Source: Xenococcus sp. PCC 7305 (GTDB taxonomy: Bacteria; Cyanobacteriota; Cyanobacteriia; Cyanobacteriales; Xenococcaceae). From it: 59,903 bases of DNA. The stretch is from contig NZ_ALVZ01000214.1 in the NCBI RefSeq assembly GCF_000332055.1, positions 1 through 59,903 on the forward strand. The letters are read 5' to 3'. The position numbers and the translations under genes were made by a program. Positions 54,431-59,903 of the stretch are shown here, piece by piece. How positions within the stretch are numbered: position 1 is the stretch's first letter; every line of letters starts with the position of its first letter. The notes beneath the pieces are model-generated. The model saw only the letters and a program-made list of their open reading frames with translations, was not told the origin of the DNA and searched no databases.

Positions 54431-56446
54431 ATGCAAAATAGCTGCCTAAACATGTCAAACTTCTGTCTCAACCCAGCCTGTAGTAACCCTCGTAATTTAG
54501 AGCAGAACAAGTTTTGTCATGGCTGTGGTGGTAATTTGACAGAAACTAGCCAAAGCTTCCTATTTGAGAATTACCGAGTTACCAAACTTCTAGGAGAAGG
54601 CGGATTTGGGCGGACTTATTTAGCTGAATATTTACGCCGCTACAATGAGCCAAGGTTGATTAAAACCTTAATCACTAATGGGCAAAAACAGACTCAGCAA
54701 AAAATCAAAGAACTATTTACCAGAGAAGCAGCACAACTTTATCAGTTAGATCATCCTCAGATTCCCAAATTATATGAATATTTTGAAAAAGATAATAACC
54801 TATATTTAGTTCAAGAATTTATCGACGGCATTAATCTCCGTGAAGAATTAGAGCAAGGTAAACCTCTTTCGTCACAAAAAATAGAAACTATCTTGCAAGA
54901 ACTTTTGCCCGTACTTACTTATATTGAAGGCCAAAATCTGCTGCACCGTGACATTAAACCCGAAAATATTATGCGTCGCCATGGTGATGGTTTGTTAATG
55001 TTGATTGACTTTGGCGCAGCGAGGGTGAAAACTGGCATAACTCCCACCGTGTTAACGACTATCTATACACCTGGTTATGCTGCCATAGAGCATATGATGG
55101 GGAGACCAGTTAAAGCCAGTGATGTTTATAGTCTAGGAGTTACTTGTATTCGTTTGTTGACTGGTTGTTTGCCCAGCAGCACAAGCGATCCGATTTATGA
55201 TGATAATGAAAATTGCTTTTGCTGGAAAGAGTACCTACAGGAAAACAAGATTGAGGTTAGTCCGCGATTAATCGCAATTTTGGATAGGATGGTCGCCTCT
55301 TCGCTCAAAGATCGCTATCCCGACTCACAGGCTGTGCTCCAGGATTTATTGCGTCCTCTATCTCCTCCTCCTGTACTGCTATCAACAGAGCTGCTGGAAA
55401 ATGAGCAGCATTCTACTGTGCCTTCTCCGACACTATCAATAGAAGAAGCCAAGGAGCAGCATCCCCATGTGCCTCCAGCTGTTTTTGTTTCGGCGCAAAC
55501 TTTAAGAAAATCTTCTGTAAGATTTGGCTTGATCGCTGTTTTAGCTAGTTTTGTAACTGGTCTGATCGGAGTAGTAGGTTATTTATTATTAATTAATCAG
55601 CCTGAACTTGAAGCGATAAATACTACTCAAGAATCCATTGATAACAACAATCTTCTTGTGGAAAAGCTAGAAGCTCAATATAACAAGGGAAAATATCAAG
55701 ATTGTTATCAGTCGGCCGCGAAAAATGCTCATCAAGGTCATAATCAATTGCAAGAATGGCTCGGAAAATGTGGTTTAGCAGCAGCAAAACTCAAAGCAAA
55801 TGCTAATAGTTATAGTGGTGCGATCGCAATTGCCCAAACCATACCGAATACAGTACCCAACTACCCAGAAGTCAAAAATAGTATTAATGAGTGGTCAGAA
55901 GAGATACTAAACCATGCAACAAAAGTTTATCAAACAGGAAACATTGAAGAGGCTATTAAAGTTGCTGATCTGATTCCTGATAATAGCAGTGCCAACTCTA
56001 AAATTCCCAATATAATAGCCCAATGGAAACAGGAAGAACAAACTCGTAGAGAAGTAAAAACTGTAGGGGCAGAATATCATCGATTGCGCGATCTCCTGGC
56101 TGCAGAAAAATGGCAGGAGGCAGATGAGGAAACTACAAGGATGATGTTGCGAACTGCGGGGAGGAGCCAAGAAGGATGGTTTCGGAGACAAGATGTTAAT
56201 TTTTCCTGTGAATATCTACAAACTATTGATCAACTCTGGTCAGAATCTAGCCAAGGGCAATTTGGTTTTAGCTTGCAAAAAGAAATCTGGCAGCAAAATG
56301 GCAGCCCAAGTGATGCTCGTGGTAAGGATAGTGTTAGTGAGGGAAATCAAGGTAGCCTTCCCAGTGATATTTGGGAAGGGAAATGGGGAATGTGGGATGT
56401 CACCTTGGTAGAATTTTTTGCTAACGCTGCAAAATGCAATCTTTAA
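54431..56446 (+). CDS. Serine/threonine kinase with zinc ribbon, membrane helix and GUN4 domain
   Basis: This four-part protein has 671 residues from ATG 54431. A zinc ribbon (CLNPACSN...FCHGCGG, about 12-34) precedes a complete kinase domain (50-310): G-loop GEGGFG, lysine in RLIKTLI, catalytic HRDIKPEN (172-180) and DFGAAR (194-199). A membrane helix lies at 366-389, then a TPR-like helical region, then a C-terminal GUN4 domain (548-650; YHRLRDLLAAEKWQEADEET, IDQLWSESSQGQFGFSLQ). GUN4 binds porphyrin intermediates of chlorophyll synthesis, so the kinase may report tetrapyrrole status. GUN4 here would face outside the cytoplasm if the single helix is real. TTG 54428 is an alternative start. 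Its end is 9 bp from the convergent nitrilase-like gene. Confidence 0.9.
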   Translation: MQNSCLNMSNFCLNPACSNPRNLEQNKFCHGCGGNLTETSQSFLFENYRVTKLLGEGGFGRTYLAEYLRRYNEPRLIKTLITNGQKQTQQKIKELFTREAAQLYQLDHPQIPKLYEYFEKDNNLYLVQEFIDGINLREELEQGKPLSSQKIETILQELLPVLTYIEGQNLLHRDIKPENIMRRHGDGLLMLIDFGAARVKTGITPTVLTTIYTPGYAAIEHMMGRPVKASDVYSLGVTCIRLLTGCLPSSTSDPIYDDNENCFCWKEYLQENKIEVSPRLIAILDRMVASSLKDRYPDSQAVLQDLLRPLSPPPVLLSTELLENEQHSTVPSPTLSIEEAKEQHPHVPPAVFVSAQTLRKSSVRFGLIAVLASFVTGLIGVVGYLLLINQPELEAINTTQESIDNNNLLVEKLEAQYNKGKYQDCYQSAAKNAHQGHNQLQEWLGKCGLAAAKLKANANSYSGAIAIAQTIPNTVPNYPEVKNSINEWSEEILNHATKVYQTGNIEEAIKVADLIPDNSSANSKIPNIIAQWKQEEQTRREVKTVGAEYHRLRDLLAAEKWQEADEETTRMMLRTAGRSQEGWFRRQDVNFSCEYLQTIDQLWSESSQGQFGFSLQKEIWQQNGSPSDARGKDSVSEGNQGSLPSDIWEGKWGMWDVTLVEFFANAAKCNL

Positions 56447-56455
56447 AAGAATTTT

Positions 56456-57499
56456 TTAGATTAATCCTTGTTTTTTTAACCCCTCGATAGTTGCTTGCTG
56501 TGTCTCGATAAAATGCTGGCGGGGAATTTCTCCTGATTGCATATTATTGGCCGGATAAAAATGGGGCAAATCGTAACTTTGTGTATATAAACTTGCTCGA
56601 TGTCGCGACAAAAGATTTTTGATTCCCGGTCTTCTACGATCGCGCCTCAAAGCTGCTAGATCAATCTCTGCATAGGCGGCCATGCTTTCTCCTGAACCTG
56701 TCTCGGCCAGGACAATTCCCCGATAATCAACAATTTTCGAACCGCCATCTACCGACGAAATAGGCACCGGACTATTGGCAATGCCTGCGGTGTTGGCCGA
56801 AATCACATAGGCCATATTTTCTACTGCCCGCGAAATCTTAGCTGCTTCCTTTGGCGATCGCGCATCACCGTAAACTTCCGAGGTGGGATGAAGTAAAATC
56901 TCAGCTCCCCGCATGGCTAAAGAACGCGCTACTTCAGGAAACAAAATCTCATCAGATGCGATCGCAGCAAGATTCCCAATCTCTGTTTTCGCTACAGGAA
57001 AAGCTCCTTCCAAGCCATATAAATCCAGATATTTATCCCAAACATCACCGGGTGTGGGGGTATAAACAGAATTTAGCCGCCGATAGCGCAAGACCATTGC
57101 CCCCGCAGGATCGAAAACAAAACAATTTTGGAAATAAAGATTCGGAAAATTGGGGTCTAGTTCATAGGCGTTGCCCGCCAGAAAAATATGATGCTTCTGA
57201 GCTATTTTCGCCAAATCATCATAAAGGGGATCATCCATCTCCAGACAAGCTTTGGCTGCCCAACCTGAGACGCTTTCACCCATGGGGAAACTAGTGAGCC
57301 AATATTCAGGCAGTACTACTAAACGACAGTCTGCACCAATAAACGCACGGGCTGCTGCAATTTGGGGATCTAAACGGGCGATCGTTTTTTTTATCAGCGA
57401 TCGCACTTCTGTTTTATCGGTTGCATGATTAACGGCGTGACAGGTCACTTGAAGAGCCAAGGCTCGGAATGAATCGATGCGATCAGAGTTTGCGTTCAT
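56456..57499 (-). CDS. Carbon-nitrogen hydrolase (nitrilase) superfamily protein, catalytic Cys replaced by Ser
   Basis: This 347-residue protein has the nitrilase fold. The catalytic glutamate is in VVLPEYWLTS (Glu65). The segment that normally carries the Cys nucleophile (ICYExxFPE) reads IASDEILFPE (about 180-189), with Ser182 at the cysteine position; the lysine region reads RYRRLN, so Arg may replace Lys. Standard Cys-dependent amide or nitrile hydrolysis is therefore unlikely. Other conserved features (RGAEILLHPTSE, NMAYVISANTAGI, GIVLAETGSGE) are intact, so the fold is maintained. It is divergent from DUF4346 with 54 bp between starts. Confidence 0.85.
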   Translation of the reverse strand: MNANSDRIDSFRALALQVTCHAVNHATDKTEVRSLIKKTIARLDPQIAAARAFIGADCRLVVLPEYWLTSFPMGESVSGWAAKACLEMDDPLYDDLAKIAQKHHIFLAGNAYELDPNFPNLYFQNCFVFDPAGAMVLRYRRLNSVYTPTPGDVWDKYLDLYGLEGAFPVAKTEIGNLAAIASDEILFPEVARSLAMRGAEILLHPTSEVYGDARSPKEAAKISRAVENMAYVISANTAGIANSPVPISSVDGGSKIVDYRGIVLAETGSGESMAAYAEIDLAALRRDRRRPGIKNLLSRHRASLYTQSYDLPHFYPANNMQSGEIPRQHFIETQQATIEGLKKQGLI

Positions 57500-57553
57500 T
57501 TTCCTTCCTGAAAATCCTGCTATTATACATAATTACAATTTTTCGTAACTTTA

Positions 57554-57937
57554 ATGAGTGAACTTAAAGAAAAAATCAAAGCGATAGACGATAAACTATC
57601 CAAAAGGCCAATAGCCCTTGACCCAGGAGGTTATTATGTCATTTATATCGATCGCGAAGCTGAATTGATTTGTGCCAAGCATTTTACGAATATTATTAAC
57701 GAGCGTGGTTTAGCTGTCGATCCAGATACAGGAGAAGTTATTGCGGCTAGAGGAAAAGTTACCAGAACCGCAGAAACGCTCTACACTGCTAGAACTGCCA
57801 AAGAGCTCTGCGTCAAGGTTATTGAAGAGGTGAATCCTTGTCCGATTACGATGCTAGATCATACTGCCTATCTGGGAAGAGAATTTATGCGTGCTGAATA
57901 TGCTCTAGTAACTGGGGAAGATTATATTCAAGACTAA
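57554..57937 (+). CDS. DUF4346 domain protein
   Basis: This 127-residue soluble protein is recognised as DUF4346 from DPGGYYVIYIDREAELICAKHF, GLAVDPDTGEVI and HTAYLGREFMRAEYALVTGE. Its function is unknown; the conserved DHTAYLGRE-(M/L)-RAE motif suggests an active or binding site. It has a plain ATG start without a strong ribosome-binding site. It shares a short divergent promoter region with the nitrilase-like gene. A CGCAAAG heptamer tract follows it. Confidence 0.82.
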   Translation: MSELKEKIKAIDDKLSKRPIALDPGGYYVIYIDREAELICAKHFTNIINERGLAVDPDTGEVIAARGKVTRTAETLYTARTAKELCVKVIEEVNPCPITMLDHTAYLGREFMRAEYALVTGEDYIQD

Positions 57938-57969
57938 TACTAAGTCGCGTTCTAAAGTGTAATTTTGTA

Positions 57970-58002
57970 TCTCGCGCAAAGACGCAAAGACACAAAGGGA
58001 AT
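57970..58002. repeat. GCAAAGACGCAAAGACACAAAG heptamer tract
   Basis: Three to four (A)CGCAAAG/ACACAAAG units in the gap after DUF4346. This is a repeat type commonly found in cyanobacterial spacers. Confidence 0.75.
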
Positions 58003-58087
58003 TAAAAATGATCTTACGTCTATGTAAGCAGGTTAGTATAAAGATAATTTCTTTTTTAGACCTTGTGATTCATGTAGTAGTTTTAGC

Positions 58088-58453
58088 CTATATATTTCCG
58101 CCAAAACCAAACACTTTAGCTGTACCTACTAGCAAGGCTACAATTAACCCCACTAGAACGCCGCGATTAGCAAATTCTTGATTAGCTACCCGTTTATCAA
58201 TTTGCTCAACTTTTGCGTCCAAGGTTTTGATTTGACCTGAAAGTTTCTCGTCTAAAGTATCAATCCGACCTTCTAGTTTTGCCTGCCCTACTTTAATCTC
58301 TTTTATTTCTTCTAGGATTTTGTCCTGTTTAGATTGCATATCTATAGACATTCTATCTTGCTTAGACTGCATATCCATAAACATTCTATATTGCTTAGAC
58401 TGTATATCTTTTAAGATTTCAGCAATATCAATTTCAATTTTTGGACTGTTCAT
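58088..58453 (-). CDS. Coiled-coil protein with C-terminal membrane anchor
   Basis: This 121-residue protein has an almost fully helical N-terminal region. It includes three 11-residue repeats (DIQSKQYRMFM, DMQSKQDRMSI, DMQSKQDKILE; residues 16-48), then a heptad coiled coil (EGRIDTLDEKLSGQIKTLDA) and a single hydrophobic C-terminal helix (GVLVGLIVALLVGTAKVFGF). The layout resembles small cyanobacterial and bacteriophage-like coiled-coil membrane proteins of unknown function. The 33-bp DNA repeat behind the 11-residue unit may vary in copy number. No ribosome-binding site is clear. Confidence 0.7.
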   Translation of the reverse strand: MNSPKIEIDIAEILKDIQSKQYRMFMDMQSKQDRMSIDMQSKQDKILEEIKEIKVGQAKLEGRIDTLDEKLSGQIKTLDAKVEQIDKRVANQEFANRGVLVGLIVALLVGTAKVFGFGGNI

Positions 58454-58548
58454 TTTGGATTATTTTATTATAAAAACTGAGTTTACCTATTTCTGGAATT
58501 TATAGCACTACGCATTTTGGTTAGGACATTAGCAAAAGCTCAAACCTA

Positions 58549-59250
58549 TCATTTTGCAATATTTGAATAAATTTTCCTGAGCCTATCAGAGGATATACCA
58601 GCATAATAACCAATAATCATCAATTGATTGATCAAGGTAGTTCGCCATACTCCCAGTTTTTCCCAACGACGAGCCGAGGTTGTCACCGCAGCAGGAGCGA
58701 TCGCGATTTTTCCCCGACGTTTTAGTTGTTTGACCAAGGCAAAATCTTCCATAATTGCGAGATCTGGAAAGCCACCAATGTTATTAAAAGTTTCTTGCTT
58801 CATAAATAATGCTTGATCGCCATAGGGAAGCGACCATAAATGCGATCGCAGTTTCACCATCATCTCGATAAATCGTACAGCTTGCCGTTGACTATCAATT
58901 TTCAATTCAAACGCACCAGCAATCACATTAGGTTGCAATAAAATATCTTTGATTAATTGATCGTAATTGGTTGGTAATTGGGTATCTGCATGGAGAAATA
59001 ACAAAATATCCCCTGTTGCGATCGCCGCCCCAGCATTCATTTGATTAGCTCTTCCCTTACTTGGGCAATCAATCACAATCACATCTAGTTCTTGCGCGAT
59101 CGCGACTGTTCTATCAGTACTGCCGCCATCAACCACAATAATTTCGACTTCAGCCGCAACCATGTGATTTTTCAGCTCAACCAAGGTATTTCCAATATTT
59201 TTCGCCTCGTTGAGAACTGGAATAATAATGCTGATTGGAAGATTTGTCAT
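58549..59250 (-). CDS. TIGR04283-type family 2 glycosyltransferase
   Basis: At 233 residues, this is a GT2 fold with SIIIPVLNEAKNIGNTL, the nucleotide-binding VVDGGSTDRT, SKGRANQMNAGA, the DxD-like FLHADTQLP and the acceptor-side FPDLAIMEDFALVKQLKRRG. This subfamily is often found with arsenosugar biosynthesis genes, but no such genes are in the window, so the acceptor is unknown. There are no membrane helices apart from a weak C-terminal segment. It stands alone, with ATG 59250 as a good start. Confidence 0.88.
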   Translation of the reverse strand: MTNLPISIIIPVLNEAKNIGNTLVELKNHMVAAEVEIIVVDGGSTDRTVAIAQELDVIVIDCPSKGRANQMNAGAAIATGDILLFLHADTQLPTNYDQLIKDILLQPNVIAGAFELKIDSQRQAVRFIEMMVKLRSHLWSLPYGDQALFMKQETFNNIGGFPDLAIMEDFALVKQLKRRGKIAIAPAAVTTSARRWEKLGVWRTTLINQLMIIGYYAGISSDRLRKIYSNIAK

Positions 59251-59274
59251 TGTCAGGAGACGTGGTTCTTATCA

Positions 59275-59310
59275 AAATACCCCTCTAACATATCAAGTAG
59301 AAGGGTATTT
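59275..59310 (-). terminator. Hairpin between the holin-family gene and the glycosyltransferase
   Basis: AAATACCCCTCTA (59275-59287) pairs with TAGAAGGGTATTT (59298-59310), one mismatch, 10-nt loop. On the minus strand it is followed by TTTTGAT, so it may end transcription of the gene at 59336-59701. Confidence 0.6.
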
Positions 59311-59335
59311 CTCAGGAATCAAATGTAGAAACAAA

Positions 59336-59701
59336 TTACACGGGAACAATATGGTGAATGATCGAATTAACCACACTGAGAGCCAATGAGCCAATGAACA
59401 CACTCATGATACCCCAGCGCAATCTAAACCCCTTAACCAGAAATGCTGCTAGCCCAAAAATAAAAACATTAACAATAAAATTAAATAAACCAAAGGAAAC
59501 AAATTGGAGAGGAATGACGATAATTTTAGATAAAGGATTATAGAGAACCAGATTCGCAATGAAATTTAAAATTCCAAAAACAGCCGCAGAAACCAGTGCT
59601 TTTTGGAAATTATCTATTTCTACTCCTGTAGGTAATTTAGAAACAATTATCAATGACACCGCAGTAATTATTAAGCTAATAATAGCTCCAACAAAATTCA
59701 T
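59336..59701 (-). CDS. Phage-holin-4-2-like (UPF/mycobacterial 4 TM) membrane protein
   Basis: At 121 residues, four hydrophobic helices fill the protein (FVGAIISLIITAVSLIIVSKL; ALVSAAVFGILNFIANLVLY; VSFGLFNFIVNVFIFGLAAFL; WGIMSVFIGSLALSVVNSII), with the family signature NFIVNVFIFGLAAFLVKGF. Despite the holin name these are common chromosomal membrane proteins of unknown role. ATG 59701 is preferred to an ATG at 59779, because AGGAG at 59710-59714 lies 8 bp before it; the upstream residues are not conserved-looking. Confidence 0.82.
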   Translation of the reverse strand: MNFVGAIISLIITAVSLIIVSKLPTGVEIDNFQKALVSAAVFGILNFIANLVLYNPLSKIIVIPLQFVSFGLFNFIVNVFIFGLAAFLVKGFRLRWGIMSVFIGSLALSVVNSIIHHIVPV

Positions 59702-59804
59702 GGTGAGTACTCCTAAAAATATTAAAAGATTTAGTAACACCCATATATTACAGTCAATGCCTAGTCTTCTAACCTTCAACTACATAATTCTTTGACCATT
59801 GCTA

Positions 59805-59852
59805 ATGCCGCTGCGCGGAAGTAATAAGTAATAAGTAATGAGTAATAAGTCT
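59805..59852. repeat. CCGCTGCGCGG mini-palindrome plus AAGTAAT heptamers (second copy)
   Basis: ATGCCGCTGCGCGGAAGTAA is followed by about four AGTAATA/AGTAATG heptamers. It matches the composite repeat at 18018-18066 with one base difference in the palindrome. Confidence 0.65.
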
Positions 59853-59903
59853 TGATACATCAGCTTTTTACTCCTCGTTGATAGATAGCTTATTTACGCC
59901 TAC

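Noticed and set aside
1-59903. tRNA or rRNA genes
   Set aside because: No GGTTCRANTCC-type T-loop within a cloverleaf context and no rRNA-like sequence was seen by eye; a tRNA scan would be decisive.

Overview
The window is chromosomal DNA from a cyanobacterium. The evidence is direct: the palindrome GCGATCGC (HIP1) recurs throughout; photosynthesis genes are present (chlP, ycf39, gap2, pebA/pebB); and the dnaE gene is cut short by the N-terminal half of the cyanobacterial DnaE split intein. The pebAB pair shows that the strain can make phycoerythrobilin, so it probably carries a phycoerythrin-type pigment. The AT-rich base composition, HIP1 density and many heptameric spacer repeats fit a unicellular, colonial or baeocyte-forming freshwater or marine lineage (Pleurocapsa/Stanieria/Xenococcus-like). 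The genus is inference only.

Layout. 1-1.7 kb is worn accessory DNA: the 3' tip of an IS200/IS605-type tnpB with its right-end/omega-RNA hairpin, a ZIP-like membrane protein, a YefM-type antitoxin broken by an in-frame TAA, and a DUF1778 antitoxin whose GNAT toxin survives only as a C-terminal scrap. 1.7-10 kb holds rluD, hpnA, dnaE-N (split intein), DUF1995, an HpsJ-like protein, DUF502 and nusB. 10-20 kb holds a glycogen-debranching-type enzyme, a Crp/Fnr regulator, two small proteins, glutaminase, gap2, murC, a VWA protein and a GST. 20-28 kb holds small conserved proteins, a MarC-like protein, topA and pebBA. 28-38.4 kb holds lysA, the diadenylate cyclase cdaA, a YyaL-type protein, a DMT exporter, chlP and pheT. 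38.6-46 kb holds a haem-c/GGDEF sensor, a secreted LRR protein and an RND efflux pair. 46-53 kb holds a candidate 30-residue membrane peptide, ycf39, a BASS transporter, and a receptor-type cyclase homologue next to an MscS channel with a cyclic-nucleotide-binding domain. 53-60 kb holds an aldehyde dehydrogenase, a kinase-GUN4 fusion, a Cys-less nitrilase homologue, DUF4346, a coiled-coil protein, a glycosyltransferase and a holin-family membrane protein.

How the genes work together. Most are housekeeping genes in short, loosely spaced units. The likely co-transcribed groups are hpnA-rluD, DUF502-nusB, TerB-DUF309, pebA-pebB, lysA-cdaA-yyaL and the RND adaptor-pump pair. The most interesting functional unit is at 48.9-52.6 kb: a dCache-HAMP-cyclase homologue lacking several catalytic residues, followed on the same strand by a cNMP-domain MscS channel. 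It looks like a membrane signal receptor paired with a ligand-gated channel. Nucleotide second-messenger proteins recur across the window (c-di-AMP, c-di-GMP, cNMP).

No rRNA, tRNA or CRISPR array was recognised by eye. Intergenic spaces are rich in heptameric tandem repeats.
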